Shown: one piece after another, positions 16,154 to 25,293 of the stretch
How the letters are laid out: every line of letters starts with the position of its first letter
Numbering within the stretch: position 1 is the first letter of the stretch
Source: Curtobacterium sp. VKM Ac-2865
GTDB taxonomy: Bacteria > Actinomycetota > Actinomycetes > Actinomycetales > Microbacteriaceae
Length of the DNA: 64,000 bases
Assembly (NCBI RefSeq): GCF_015350905.1
Contig: NZ_JADKRZ010000002.1
Location: 434,001 to 498,000, forward strand
Direction of reading: 5' to 3'
Notes under the pieces: model-generated
Told to the model about the DNA's origin: nothing
Seen by the model: only the letters and a program-made list of their open reading frames with translations
The model's database searches: none
Program-made: the position numbers and the translations under genes

Positions 16154-17356
16154 TCAGCGCTCGACGCCGTTTTCGTCCGCCGGGTTGCGTTCTGCTCGGG
16201 CGGCGGTCGCGGCCCGGACGGCACGCAGGGACGCCATCGGTGTGGTGCCGCACTCGTCCTGGAAGAGCTGCTGCAGCCGACGGGGACGTACCCCGGTCGC
16301 GTCGGCGATCGCCTGGACGGTGAGGGGCTCGTCGGCGTGCTCGGCGATGAACGCCAAGGCCTGCCGGACGCGTGCGGAGGGCTCCCCGGTCGCGACCTGC
16401 GGGCCACGTGCTGCCGCGCGCGTCTCGCCGGGGCTCTCACCGAAGCGTTCTCGGTACGTGGCGGCGAACCGGCCGGCGTTCGTGAAGCCCCAGCAGCGCG
16501 CGACGTCGATGACCCCGTCGGTGGCGTCGCCGTGCAGGAGCTGTCGGCGGACCTCGTCCAGGCGGTGGTCGCGGAGGAACCGGCTCGGGGCGACCCCGAG
16601 CGTGCGGACGAACACGTCCTGCAGGCTCCGTTCACCCAGGCCCGCGGCGGCGGCGATCGCCCCGACCGACGGCCGCTCGCGCGCATGGTCCTCGATGTGG
16701 CGGATGGCGTCGCGCAGCCGGTTGGCGAGCGGGACGTCGTCGTCGACGTCCCGCAGGGGGAACGTGTCGAGGACGACGACGGCCAGGCGGCGGTTCAACG
16801 CCGTGCGCATGGCCCCCTGCACCCGGTCGTCGAGGAGCGCCGGGGTGAGTTCGCGCAGCAGCCGTCGGAGTGGCTCGCGCCGGGCGACGACCTCGTCCTG
16901 CTGGGCGAACAGCAGCGGGCCGTCGGGCTGCCGGTAGCCGAGCTCGCGTCCGACCGCCCGGAGGAACCGGTCCGCGACGTGCACGCCGTTGTAGACGGTC
17001 TCCTCGGACTCGAACCGGTAGGCCTCGGACGCCGAGGCGATGTAGGGCGCGCCCGGTCGGACGACGCGGACCCGGTCGGCGAAGTGCATCTCGAGCGTGC
17101 CCTGGGACAACCAGAAGACGACGTGGTCCTCGCGCGGGCCGATGACGCCCGTGCGCCGCCCGCCCGTCGCGCGCATCGTCCGGAGGGACAGGTCGTCGTC
17201 ACCGACCACCGTGTACTCGTACCGGGTGCCGGGCGCGACCCGCGTCTGGGTCGCGAACTCCGACCCGCGGTACTCCGAGCTGAAGATGGCGTCGTAGTCG
17301 GTGCCGTCCTCGTCCGAGAACCGCAGTCGGCGGAATCCGTTGGACGACGTGCTCAC
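16154..17356 (-). CDS. AraC-family regulator with an extra C-terminal half-domain
   Basis: A 400-aa regulator. The N-terminal half is a cupin-like ligand domain of the AraC-binding type (FATQTRVAPGTRYEYTVVG; LEMHFADRVRVVRPGAPYIA). Residues 225-330 are a full AraC DNA-binding domain: PSVGAIAAAAGLGERSLQDVF as HTH 1, VIDVARCWGFTNAGRFAATY as HTH 2, ending ERFGESPGETR. A second, partial domain follows, with EPLTVQAIADATGVRPRRLQ and QDECGTTPMASLR but no second HTH. Start GTG 17356 has AGGATGG upstream. Target genes are unknown. Confidence 0.8.
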   Translation of the reverse strand: MSTSSNGFRRLRFSDEDGTDYDAIFSSEYRGSEFATQTRVAPGTRYEYTVVGDDDLSLRTMRATGGRRTGVIGPREDHVVFWLSQGTLEMHFADRVRVVRPGAPYIASASEAYRFESEETVYNGVHVADRFLRAVGRELGYRQPDGPLLFAQQDEVVARREPLRRLLRELTPALLDDRVQGAMRTALNRRLAVVVLDTFPLRDVDDDVPLANRLRDAIRHIEDHARERPSVGAIAAAAGLGERSLQDVFVRTLGVAPSRFLRDHRLDEVRRQLLHGDATDGVIDVARCWGFTNAGRFAATYRERFGESPGETRAAARGPQVATGEPSARVRQALAFIAEHADEPLTVQAIADATGVRPRRLQQLFQDECGTTPMASLRAVRAATAARAERNPADENGVER

Positions 17357-17510
17357 GCGCCCATCCTCACATCCGTGCCCACACCGGGTCGATGACCGTG
17401 GTCGGGGGACATCGCCCGACGCTCCGTCCGGTCCGGAGGACACTCAGGGTGCACGAGCACACTCGCCAGCACACGGCAGCGATGCCGCCCACGCACCCAG
17501 GAGGCCGACC

Positions 17511-17819
17511 ATGGCAGGCAAGCACGAGCAGATCCGCGGCGAGTCCGACCGCGCCGACGGCGTCGAACCGGCCGCCGGCGCCTTCGTGGACAGCGACATC
17601 CCGGGCGAGGCCACGCCCCGCTCCGAGGAGCCCGTCGGCGAGTTCGTCGAGAGCGACATCCCGGGCGAGGCGACGCCGACCAGCACGGACACCGACGGCG
17701 AGTACGTCGACAGCGACATCCCCGGCGAGGGCGTGGACGAGGACACCGCACGGGCCTCGGCCGAGGTCGGCCACTACGTCGACACCGGCACGGGCACCGA
17801 CGACACCGAGAACGGCTGA
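17511..17819 (+). CDS. Small acidic protein with three SDIPGE repeats
   Basis: A 102-aa, strongly acidic, cysteine-free protein that I do not recognise. It contains three near-identical units about 25-30 residues apart: AFVDSDIPGEATP, EFVESDIPGEATP and EYVDSDIPGEGVD, then a degenerate fourth (HYVDTGTGTDD). The spacers are Pro/Ser/Thr/Glu-rich and probably disordered. The start at 17511 has a perfect AGGAGG (17499-17504), implying strong translation. It stands alone between an AraC gene and a NUDIX gene. The repeats could be short binding motifs, for example for a conserved partner; this is inference. Confidence 0.75.
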   Translation: MAGKHEQIRGESDRADGVEPAAGAFVDSDIPGEATPRSEEPVGEFVESDIPGEATPTSTDTDGEYVDSDIPGEGVDEDTARASAEVGHYVDTGTGTDDTENG

Positions 17820-17829
17820 GTCCGCGTCG

Positions 17830-18300
<471 letters not shown>

Positions 18301-18308
18301 GGGGAGGC

Positions 18309-19625
18309 TCAGCTGGCGTCCGCAGCGTCGTCGCCGTGGACCGGGGCGGTGCGGTCCGCCAGCGGCACGACCGGGGCGGGCACGTCGAGCTCCGCCTCGG
18401 GTTCCGGTCGGACGCCGTAGAGGGCGTCGAGCGCCTGGACGAACTCGTCGCCACGCCCCGCGCGACCGAGCTCCCTGGCGCGGACCGACGGCCGGTGCAG
18501 CAGCACCCCGACCAGGTGCCGCAGCGCCCGTTCGGTCTGCTCCGCGGACTCCGGGGTGACGTCCCCGCGCCGGGTCGAGCGCTCGATCTCGGCGTCGAGG
18601 ATGTCGAACACGTGCTTGCGGAACGCCACGAGCGCGGGCGTCGTCGACTGCTCCATCGCCTGCGCGCGGAACCGGGACACGGCGTCCTCGACCATGGCAC
18701 GGGCCTCGGACTCGGCGTTCAGCTCGGAGACCGGCGCGTGGATGCTGATCGTCTCGAGGTCGAGGAGGTCCGTGCCCTGCACCTGTGCGGCGGCGGGGTC
18801 GACGTTCCGGGGGAGTCCGAGGTCGATGACGATGCGCCGCACGCCGTCGTCCAGGTCGGATGCCCCGATGACCGGCGTCTCGCTCGAGGTGCAGGTGATG
18901 ACGACGTCGCTCGACGCGATCGCCTGGCGCAGGTCGTGCGCGGCGACCAGGTCGTGCTTGGCGGCGAACCACGGGGCGCGGCCGGACGGCGAGTAGACCT
19001 GGATCCGCTCGGCGCCGCGGTCGCGCAGGGCGGCGATCGTGGTGGCGGCGTAGCTGCCCGTGCCGACGAGCAGCACGTTGGCGCGGGCCCAGTCGGTCAC
19101 GCGGGACGACGCGAGCTCGAGCCCGAGGCGGACGAGCGAGCGGCCGGCAGCGCCGATGCGCGTGCGGGTCTTGACGCCGCGGGAGGTGTGGGCGGCCTCT
19201 TGGAACAGGCGCTCGAGGTCGGAGGTGGTGGTGCCGTTGGCGCGGGCGTCCTCGAGCGAACGGCGGACCTGCCCGGAGATCTCGGTCTCGCCGATGACGA
19301 CGGACTCCAGGCCGCTCGAGACGGCGAAGAGGTGCTGGACGACGTCCTTGCCGCCGAGCACGGACACGGACTCGAGGACCTCGGTGCCGACGAGCCCGCT
19401 CGCCTGGGCGACGGCCTCGACCGTGGTGGTCACCGCGGAGTCGGCGTCGTCGCCGGCGATGTCGAGGTAGGCCTCGAAGCGGTTGCAGGTCGCGAGGACC
19501 ACGGCGCCGTCGAGGACGTCCGAGTCGGTGACCAGTCTGCTGGCCGCCGCGGGTGCGCCGATGCTCAGTCGCTCCAGGAGGTCGAAGCTGGCGTTGCGAT
19601 GCGACGCCGTGAGACAGATGAGCAC
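18309..19625 (-). CDS. hemA: Glutamyl-tRNA reductase
   Basis: First enzyme of C5 heme synthesis: NADPH-dependent reduction of glutamyl-tRNA to glutamate-1-semialdehyde. About 438 aa. The catalytic cysteine is in VLATCNRFEAYLD; the NADPH domain has VLLVGTGSYAATTIAALRDRG and the C-terminal dimerisation helix follows. I chose GTG 19625 (VLICLTASHRNASF) because family members begin exactly there; the longer frame lacks conservation. It is divergent from hemE with only 38 bp between starts, so both promoters overlap. An acidic Pro/Ala tail ends the protein. Confidence 0.93.
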   Translation of the reverse strand: MLICLTASHRNASFDLLERLSIGAPAAASRLVTDSDVLDGAVVLATCNRFEAYLDIAGDDADSAVTTTVEAVAQASGLVGTEVLESVSVLGGKDVVQHLFAVSSGLESVVIGETEISGQVRRSLEDARANGTTTSDLERLFQEAAHTSRGVKTRTRIGAAGRSLVRLGLELASSRVTDWARANVLLVGTGSYAATTIAALRDRGAERIQVYSPSGRAPWFAAKHDLVAAHDLRQAIASSDVVITCTSSETPVIGASDLDDGVRRIVIDLGLPRNVDPAAAQVQGTDLLDLETISIHAPVSELNAESEARAMVEDAVSRFRAQAMEQSTTPALVAFRKHVFDILDAEIERSTRRGDVTPESAEQTERALRHLVGVLLHRPSVRARELGRAGRGDEFVQALDALYGVRPEPEAELDVPAPVVPLADRTAPVHGDDAADAS

Positions 19626-19663
19626 GTACTCGATGGTACCGCGCTCGGTGGGAGAATCGTGCG

Positions 19664-20776
19664 GTGACCGACGCATCCACAGCCGCACTGCCAGCCACGC
19701 ACCCGCTCGCCGACGGACGGACCGCCGGATCGGCCCTGGTCCGGGCCCTGCGGGGTGACCGTCCGGAGACCCTGCCGGTGTGGTTCATGCGCCAGGCGGG
19801 CCGGTCGCTGCCCGAGTACCGCGACCTCCGTGTCGGCACGGCCATGCTCGACGCCTGCCTCGACCCGGCGATGGCGTCGGAGATCACGCTGCAGCCGGTC
19901 CGTCGGCACGGGGTGGACGCCGGCATCTTCTTCAGCGACATCGTCGTGCCGATCAAGCTCGCCGGTGTGGACGTCGAGATCGTCCCGGGCCGCGGACCGG
20001 TGCTCGGCTCGCCGATCCGCACGGTGGCGGACGTCGACGCGCTCGAGGCCCTCGACCCCGCCGCGCTGGCGCCGATCGCCGAGGCCGTCGCCCGCACCGT
20101 GGCCGAACTCGGCAGCACGCCGCTCATCGGGTTCGCCGGGGCGCCGTTCACCCTGGCGGCGTACCTGGTCGAGGGCGGCCCGTCGAAGGACCACATCCGC
20201 GCCCGCACGCTCATGCACGCCGACCCGGTGACCTGGTCGCGGCTGCTGGCCTGGGCGGCCGAGGTGTCGGGGACGTTCCTCCGGGCGCAGGTGCTCGCCG
20301 GCGCCTCGGCGGTCCAGCTCTTCGACTCCTGGGTGGGCTCGCTCTCGCGGGAGGACTACCTGGCGCACGTCGCACCGCACTCGGCGCAGGCCCTGTCGCA
20401 CGTGGCCGACCTCGGGGTCCCGCGCATCCACTTCGGCGTCGGCAGCGGCGAGGTCCTGCGGGACATGACGACCCTCGGTGGCGACGCGGTCGCGGTCGAC
20501 GCCGTCGGCGTGGACTGGCGCCTGCCGCTCGACCAGGCCGTCGAGCGGGTCGGCACCGGCGTCACCGTGCAGGGCAACATCGACCCGGCGATGCTCTCCG
20601 CCCCGTGGGAGGTCCTCGAGGCCCACGTGCGGCAGGTCGTGCGCTGCGGCGGTGCCGCCCGCGCCCACGTCGTGAACCTCGGCCACGGTGTCCCGCCGGA
20701 GACCGACCCCGCCGTGCTGACCCGGGTCGTCGAGCTCGTCCACGGCCTCGGGAGCGGCGCCGAGGCCGCCGCATGA
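19664..20776 (+). CDS. hemE: Uroporphyrinogen decarboxylase
   Basis: Decarboxylates the four acetates of uroporphyrinogen III to give coproporphyrinogen III. 370 aa with the signature PVWFMRQAGRSLPEYRDLR (arginines bind the substrate carboxylates), FFSDIVVPIKLAGVDVEIVP and the second signature GFAGAPFTLAAYLVEGGPSK (D of FFSDIV is the catalytic acid). Start is GTG 19664; there is no good ribosome site, so the transcript may be leaderless. First gene of the large plus-strand heme operon, overlapping hemY by ATGA. Confidence 0.95.
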   Translation: MTDASTAALPATHPLADGRTAGSALVRALRGDRPETLPVWFMRQAGRSLPEYRDLRVGTAMLDACLDPAMASEITLQPVRRHGVDAGIFFSDIVVPIKLAGVDVEIVPGRGPVLGSPIRTVADVDALEALDPAALAPIAEAVARTVAELGSTPLIGFAGAPFTLAAYLVEGGPSKDHIRARTLMHADPVTWSRLLAWAAEVSGTFLRAQVLAGASAVQLFDSWVGSLSREDYLAHVAPHSAQALSHVADLGVPRIHFGVGSGEVLRDMTTLGGDAVAVDAVGVDWRLPLDQAVERVGTGVTVQGNIDPAMLSAPWEVLEAHVRQVVRCGGAARAHVVNLGHGVPPETDPAVLTRVVELVHGLGSGAEAAA

Positions 20777-22089
20777 CCGAGGCGATCGTCGTCGGTGGCG
20801 GGGTCGCCGGGCTGCTCGCGGCACGTGACCTCGCCAAGGCCGGGGTGCACGTGGTGCTCGTCGAGGCCTCGGGCGCGCTCGGCGGGATGATCCGTCGGCA
20901 CACCGTCGCGGGGATCGACCTCGACATGGCCGCCGACTCGTTCGCCACCAGGACGGACGCCGTCTCCTCGCTCGCGATCGAGCTCGGACTCGGCAACGAG
21001 ATCGTCTCCCCGGACCCGCGCGGCGCCTGGCTGATGACGCGCGACGGCCGCACCGCCCCGATGCCGGCGACCGGGCTGCTCGGCATCCCCGGCGTCCCGA
21101 TGGCGGCCGACGTGCTCGCCGTGGTCGGCCAGGGCGGTGGGATCCGCGCGCAGATGGACTCGCTGCTGCCGGCGCCCGTCGGTGCCCGGGCGACGTCGCT
21201 CGGCGCGATGGTCCGGAAGCGGATGGGCGCCAAGGTCCTCGACGACCTCGTGGTGCCCGTGGTCGCCGGTGTCCACTCCACGCACCCGGACGACCTCGAC
21301 CCCGACCGGGTGGCTCCCGGGCTCCGCGACGCGCTCCTCCGCGAGGGCTCCCTCGCGCGGGCCGTCCTCGCGCTCCGTGAACGGGCGACCGCCGGGTCCG
21401 CCGTGCAGGGCATCCGCGGCGGCATCGTGCGGATCGTGGACGAGCTCATCGCCGACCTCGAGACCTGGCACGTCGACGTCCGGCTGCACACCCGCGTGAC
21501 CCGGGTCGAACGGGCCGCGGTCGACGTCGTCGGCGCGGACGGCACGACCGAGCGCCTGGTGGCCGACCACGTGCTCTCCGCGGTGTCCGACCCGACACGG
21601 GCGACCGCGGCGACGCGGACGGGCATCGAGCTGGTCACGCTGGTGGTGGACCAGCCGGAACTCGACGCGGCGCCCCGCGGCACGGGCATGCTCGTGCACC
21701 CGGCGGCCACGGGCGTCCGGGCGAAGGCGCTCACGCACGCGACGGTGAAGTGGCCGTGGCTGGCCGACGCTGCCGGCGGGCGTCACGTCCTGCGGCTCAG
21801 CTACGCGACCCCGGCGGCCGACGCGGCGGACGTGGCCACGAGCCTCCCGGTCGACCCCCGCGGCGAGACGGGCGTGCGGGCCACGACGGACGCGAGCGCC
21901 CTGCTCGGCCTGCCGGTGGACGCGGCGCGCGTCCTCGGTGCCGCGTCCGTGCGCTGGCACGGCCCGGACACGCAGGCGGCGGGACTGGCCGAGGGGGTCG
22001 TCGGCATCGGCGAGGCCTCGCGAGGCCGTGGGCTCTCCGGCATCGTCACCACGACCAGGGCAGCGGTCCGCGAGCTCCTCGGTTCCTGA
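20773..22089 (+). CDS. hemY: Coproporphyrinogen III oxidase, HemY type
   Basis: FAD enzyme that oxidises coproporphyrinogen III to coproporphyrin III in the Gram-positive heme pathway (also called CgoX). 438 aa; Rossmann motif IVVGGGVAGLLAARDLAKAG at residue 5, then VVLVEASGALGGMIRR typical of the protoporphyrinogen oxidase family, and the C-terminal FAD motif GLAEGVVGIGEASRGRGLSG. The presence of hemQ and a ferrochelatase downstream indicates coproporphyrin, not protoporphyrin, as the product. Confidence 0.92.
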   Translation: MTEAIVVGGGVAGLLAARDLAKAGVHVVLVEASGALGGMIRRHTVAGIDLDMAADSFATRTDAVSSLAIELGLGNEIVSPDPRGAWLMTRDGRTAPMPATGLLGIPGVPMAADVLAVVGQGGGIRAQMDSLLPAPVGARATSLGAMVRKRMGAKVLDDLVVPVVAGVHSTHPDDLDPDRVAPGLRDALLREGSLARAVLALRERATAGSAVQGIRGGIVRIVDELIADLETWHVDVRLHTRVTRVERAAVDVVGADGTTERLVADHVLSAVSDPTRATAATRTGIELVTLVVDQPELDAAPRGTGMLVHPAATGVRAKALTHATVKWPWLADAAGGRHVLRLSYATPAADAADVATSLPVDPRGETGVRATTDASALLGLPVDAARVLGAASVRWHGPDTQAAGLAEGVVGIGEASRGRGLSGIVTTTRAAVRELLGS

Positions 22090-22177
22090 GCGGACCGCCG
22101 ACCCGCCGAGGGCTACTGTTGGTGGAACGCCGGGTCCCTCTCGGCGCATGACACGCACACTGACTTTCGGAGGAACC

Positions 22178-22432
22178 ATGCGAGGCAGGCTCCTGTTCGT
22201 CGCCGGCGCAGCACTCGGGTACGTCCTGGGATCGCGAGCCGGCCGGGCGCGCTACGAACAGATCAAGACCGTCAGCGGCAAGATCTGGAACAACGACAAC
22301 GTCCAGAAGAGCGTGCACGGCGTCGAGGAGTTCGTCGCCGACAAGACGCCGGACGTCGCCGACTTCATCGGTGAGCAGACCAAGAAGGTCGTCCGCAAGG
22401 TCGGCCAGAAGAAGGACGCACCGACCTCATGA
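22178..22432 (+). CDS. YtxH-like small membrane protein
   Basis: An 84-aa protein. MRGRLLFVAGAALGYVLGSR is one glycine-zipper-like membrane helix (GAALGYVLGSRAGRARYEQ is usual for YtxH/actinobacterial homologues), followed by a charged cytoplasmic helix (NDNVQKSVHGVEEFVADKT) and a basic end. The start at 22178 has CGGAGGAACC. It overlaps the next gene by ATGA. A stress- or envelope-associated role is inferred; it lies within the heme operon with two other envelope genes. Confidence 0.75.
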   Translation: MRGRLLFVAGAALGYVLGSRAGRARYEQIKTVSGKIWNNDNVQKSVHGVEEFVADKTPDVADFIGEQTKKVVRKVGQKKDAPTS

Positions 22433-22887
22433 CCGACACGCGTGACCGGAAGTCGCGATCGCTCTTCGGTCTCGTCGGGGACGTCCCCCAGCTCGTCAAG
22501 AACCTCGTCAAGGGTGAGATCGCGCTGCTGAAGGCCGAGCTGATGGGGAAGGCGAAGGTCTTCGCCCTCGCCGCCGGTCTCCTCATCGGCGCGCTCGTCA
22601 TCGTGCTGTACGCCATCGGCGTGCTGCTGACGGCGGCCGTCATGGGCCTCGCGACGATCATGCCTGCGTGGCTCGCCGCGCTCGTGCTCGCGTTCGTGAT
22701 GCTCGTCGTCGCCGCGATCCTCGGGTTCGTCGGCTGGAAGCGGTTCAAGAAGGGGCTGCCGATCACGCCGAAGCGCACGATCGACAGCGTCAAGAACGAC
22801 ATCAACGCGGTCAAGGGCCTGGGCAAGAAGCCCACGCCCGAGGTCCAGCACGCGTCCCGCAAGCCGGACGTCAGCGGCCGGTTCTGA
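22429..22887 (+). CDS. Actinobacterial holin-X family (phage holin superfamily III-like) membrane protein
   Basis: A 152-aa protein. The N-terminal amphipathic helix SLFGLVGDVPQLVKNLVKGE leads into KAELMGKAKVFALAAGLLIG and two membrane helices (LVIVLYAIGVLLTAAVMGLA; ALVLAFVMLVVAAILGFVGW), then a basic tail. This is the PF07332-type protein often found next to YtxH-like and DUF3618 genes. Despite the family name nothing phage-like is near, and a housekeeping envelope role is more likely. Confidence 0.82.
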   Translation: MTDTRDRKSRSLFGLVGDVPQLVKNLVKGEIALLKAELMGKAKVFALAAGLLIGALVIVLYAIGVLLTAAVMGLATIMPAWLAALVLAFVMLVVAAILGFVGWKRFKKGLPITPKRTIDSVKNDINAVKGLGKKPTPEVQHASRKPDVSGRF

Positions 22888-22931
22888 CGTCCGACGTGAC
22901 GACCGTTCCCGCACCACACCGAGGAGTCCCA

Positions 22932-23162
22932 GTGACCGACCAGCACGACGACATCGCCGACCGCGTCGCGACGACCCGCGCGCAGCTCTTCGACACCCTC
23001 GACGCGATCGAGGACAAGCTCAACCTGCCGAAGCAGCTCGGCATCGCGGCGTCGAAGGTCAAGCGCGGCGTCGTCGAGAAGCGCCCCGAGTACCTGGCCG
23101 GGGTCGCAGCGGGCGTGACGGTGGTCGGGGGTATCGTCGTGCTGGTACTCCGACGGCGGTAG
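22932..23162 (+). CDS. DUF3618 family protein
   Basis: A 76-aa protein. The amphipathic first half DDIADRVATTRAQLFDTLDA followed by IEDKLNLPKQL is the DUF3618 signature, and a membrane helix ends it (AGVAAGVTVVGGIVVLVLRR). GTG start at 22932, with GAGGAG at 22921-22926. It is third of a YtxH/holin-X/DUF3618 trio embedded between hemY and hemQ. Confidence 0.82.
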   Translation: MTDQHDDIADRVATTRAQLFDTLDAIEDKLNLPKQLGIAASKVKRGVVEKRPEYLAGVAAGVTVVGGIVVLVLRRR

Positions 23163-23195
23163 ATCCGACAGGGGTCGCCCGCGGTCACGGGGTGC

Positions 23196-23217
23196 TCGCC
23201 GGTGTGGGGACCGGCGA
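23196..23217 (+). other. Hairpin between DUF3618 gene and hemQ
   Basis: TCGCCGGT (23196-23203) and ACCGGCGA (23210-23217) form an 8-bp perfect stem with a GTGGGG loop in the 83-bp gap before hemQ. It could attenuate or process the transcript. A possible new promoter follows (TTCCTTG and GATAGGAC before the hemQ start), so hemQ-hemL may also be transcribed separately. Confidence 0.4.
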
Positions 23218-23254
23218 CGACACGTTCCTTGCAACCGATAGGACAATGGACCTC

Positions 23255-24061
23255 ATGAGTTCCACCGTGCCCGCGCACGACAGCACCAGCCCCGACAGCA
23301 CCGCCTCGAACGACAGCACCGCCCCGCACGACAGCACCACCCCGCACCACGGCTCCTCGCCACACGAGACCGCGCCGGACTCGGGCATCGACCCGAACCT
23401 GCTCACGGCCTACGCGCTGTGGGCCGTGTTCCGCCGCCCGGTCGGCGCGGTCACCCGCGTCGGTGACGAGGGCGTGGCCGAACTCGACGCCGTCGTCGCC
23501 CGCGGCGCCCAGCACGGCGTCACGATCCGCGGCTTCTACGACGTGTCCGGCTTCCGCGCCGACGCCGACGTGATGATCTGGCTGCACGGCGACGACGCCC
23601 AGGCGATCCAGGCCGTGCTGCGCGACGTCCGCCGGACCGAGCTCTTCCAGGACGCCGAGCCGGTCTGGCACGCGATGGCCATGCACCGCGAAGCCGAGTT
23701 CAACAAGCGGCACACGCCGGCGTTCCTCCGTGGCAAGGACCCCGAGGCCTGGATCACGGTGTACCCGTTCGTCCGGTCCTACGAGTGGTACCTCCTGCCA
23801 GAGGAAGAGCGCTCGAAGATGCTCCGCGACCACGGCATCCAGGGCGCCAAGTACCGCCGCGTCCTGACGAACACCATCGCGTCCTTCGCGCTCGGCGACT
23901 ACGAGTGGATCCTGCCGCTCGAGAGCCCCGACCTCGTCGACCTCGTCGACCTGATGCGCGACCTCCGCTACACCGAAGCCCGCATGCACGTGCGCGAAGA
24001 AGTCCCCTTCTACACGGGTCGTCGCGTGACGACCGCCGAACTCCCGGAGGTGCTGTCATGA
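23255..24061 (+). CDS. hemQ: Coproheme decarboxylase HemQ
   Basis: Chlorite-dismutase-fold enzyme that converts Fe-coproporphyrin to protoheme with H2O2, the last step of the Gram-positive pathway. The core (from TAYALWAVFRRPVGAV) is standard: HAMAMHREAEFNKRHTPAFL, the catalytic tyrosine in ITVYPFVRSYEWYLL and the proximal heme histidine in KMLRDHGIQGAKYRR. The first 45 residues are a low-complexity DST-repeat (DSTSPDSTASNDSTAPHDST), unusual for the family. ATG 23255 is used; ATG 23246 three codons earlier is equally possible. It overlaps hemH by ATGA. Confidence 0.92.
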   Translation: MSSTVPAHDSTSPDSTASNDSTAPHDSTTPHHGSSPHETAPDSGIDPNLLTAYALWAVFRRPVGAVTRVGDEGVAELDAVVARGAQHGVTIRGFYDVSGFRADADVMIWLHGDDAQAIQAVLRDVRRTELFQDAEPVWHAMAMHREAEFNKRHTPAFLRGKDPEAWITVYPFVRSYEWYLLPEEERSKMLRDHGIQGAKYRRVLTNTIASFALGDYEWILPLESPDLVDLVDLMRDLRYTEARMHVREEVPFYTGRRVTTAELPEVLS

Positions 24062-25293
24062 CCGACACCAGCCAGATCTCGAACGGTCGCCCCGTCCTCG
24101 CCGCCACGGCAGCTGCCGCGTCCGGCCCCGAGCACGTCGAGGTCCCGACGGCGTACGACGCCATCCTGCTCGCCGGGTTCGGTGGCCCCGAGGGCCAGGA
24201 CGACGTCATCCCCTTCCTCCGCAACGTCACCCGTGGCCGCGGGATCCCGGACGAGCGACTCGAAGAGGTCGCCCACCACTACCGGCACTTCGGCGGCGTC
24301 AGCCCGATCAACGCGCAGAACCGTGCGCTCAAGGCGGCACTCGAAGCCGAGCTCCAGCGCCGCGGCATCGACATGCCCGTGCTCTGGGGCAACCGCAACT
24401 GGGACCCGTACCTGGCGGACGCCTTCAAGGAAGCAGCCGACAAGGGCTACGGCAAGCTCATCGCGATCGCCACGAGCGCGTACTCCTCGTTCTCCAGCTG
24501 CCGCCAGTACCGCGAGGACTACGCCCGCGTGCTCGACGAGACCGGCCTGATCGACACGATCCAGATCGACAAGGTCCGGCAGTTCTTCGACCACCCGGGC
24601 TTCGTGCAGCCGTTCGTCGACGGCGTCCGCGACGGCCTGGCCCGCGCGATCGCCGAGAACGACGGCCTCGACGTCGCCACCGAGCTGCGCATCCTGTTCT
24701 CCACCCACTCGATCCCGTCCACCGACGCCGCCAAGTCGGGTCCGGACTTCCGTGGCTTCGGCGACGGTGGTGCGTACGCCGCCCAGCACGAGGCCGTCGC
24801 GCAGGTCGTCCTCGACCAGGCCTGGGCCGAGCTCGTCGAGCAGCCGGAGCACGCGCACCTGCAGGGCACGACGAAGCCCACGTGGAAGCTCGTCTACCAG
24901 TCGCGGTCGGGCCCCCCGACGCAGCCGTGGCTCGAGCCCGACATCAACGACTACATGAACGAGGAGCTCAAGGGCGGTCCCACCCGCGCCGTGCTCATCG
25001 TCCCGCTCGGCTTCGTCAGCGACCACATGGAGGTCATGTGGGACCTCGACGAAGAGGCCACCGAGACCGCCGGTGAGCTCGGCTACTGGTCGCTCCGCAC
25101 GCAGACGCCCGGCATCGACCCGGCCTACGTCGCGGGCCTGATCGACCTGGTGCTCGAGCGCGTCAACGGCGTGCCCACGTCCGAGCGTCCCCACGTCACG
25201 GACATCGGCCCCTGGTACGACGTCTGCCGTCCGGGCTGCTGCGAGAACGAGCGGGCCGGGTTCAAGCCGGCTGCCGCGGGTCTGGCGCCGTGA
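24058..25293 (+). CDS. hemH: Coproporphyrin III ferrochelatase
   Basis: Inserts Fe2+ into coproporphyrin III (CpfC). 411 aa. N-terminal YDAILLAGFGGPEGQDDVIP and VTRGRGIPDERL are typical; the metal-site histidine lies in LFSTHSIPSTDA, and LIVPLGFVSDHMEVMWDLD is the family signature with the catalytic glutamate. The C-terminus VCRPGCCENERAG holds the cysteine cluster that binds a [2Fe-2S] centre in actinobacterial ferrochelatases. About 40 N-terminal residues are disordered. Confidence 0.95.
   Translation: MTDTSQISNGRPVLAATAAAASGPEHVEVPTAYDAILLAGFGGPEGQDDVIPFLRNVTRGRGIPDERLEEVAHHYRHFGGVSPINAQNRALKAALEAELQRRGIDMPVLWGNRNWDPYLADAFKEAADKGYGKLIAIATSAYSSFSSCRQYREDYARVLDETGLIDTIQIDKVRQFFDHPGFVQPFVDGVRDGLARAIAENDGLDVATELRILFSTHSIPSTDAAKSGPDFRGFGDGGAYAAQHEAVAQVVLDQAWAELVEQPEHAHLQGTTKPTWKLVYQSRSGPPTQPWLEPDINDYMNEELKGGPTRAVLIVPLGFVSDHMEVMWDLDEEATETAGELGYWSLRTQTPGIDPAYVAGLIDLVLERVNGVPTSERPHVTDIGPWYDVCRPGCCENERAGFKPAAAGLAP

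Noticed and set aside
22429-22887. Phage holin as evidence of a prophage
   Set aside because: The family is a common actinobacterial envelope protein and no phage genes accompany it.
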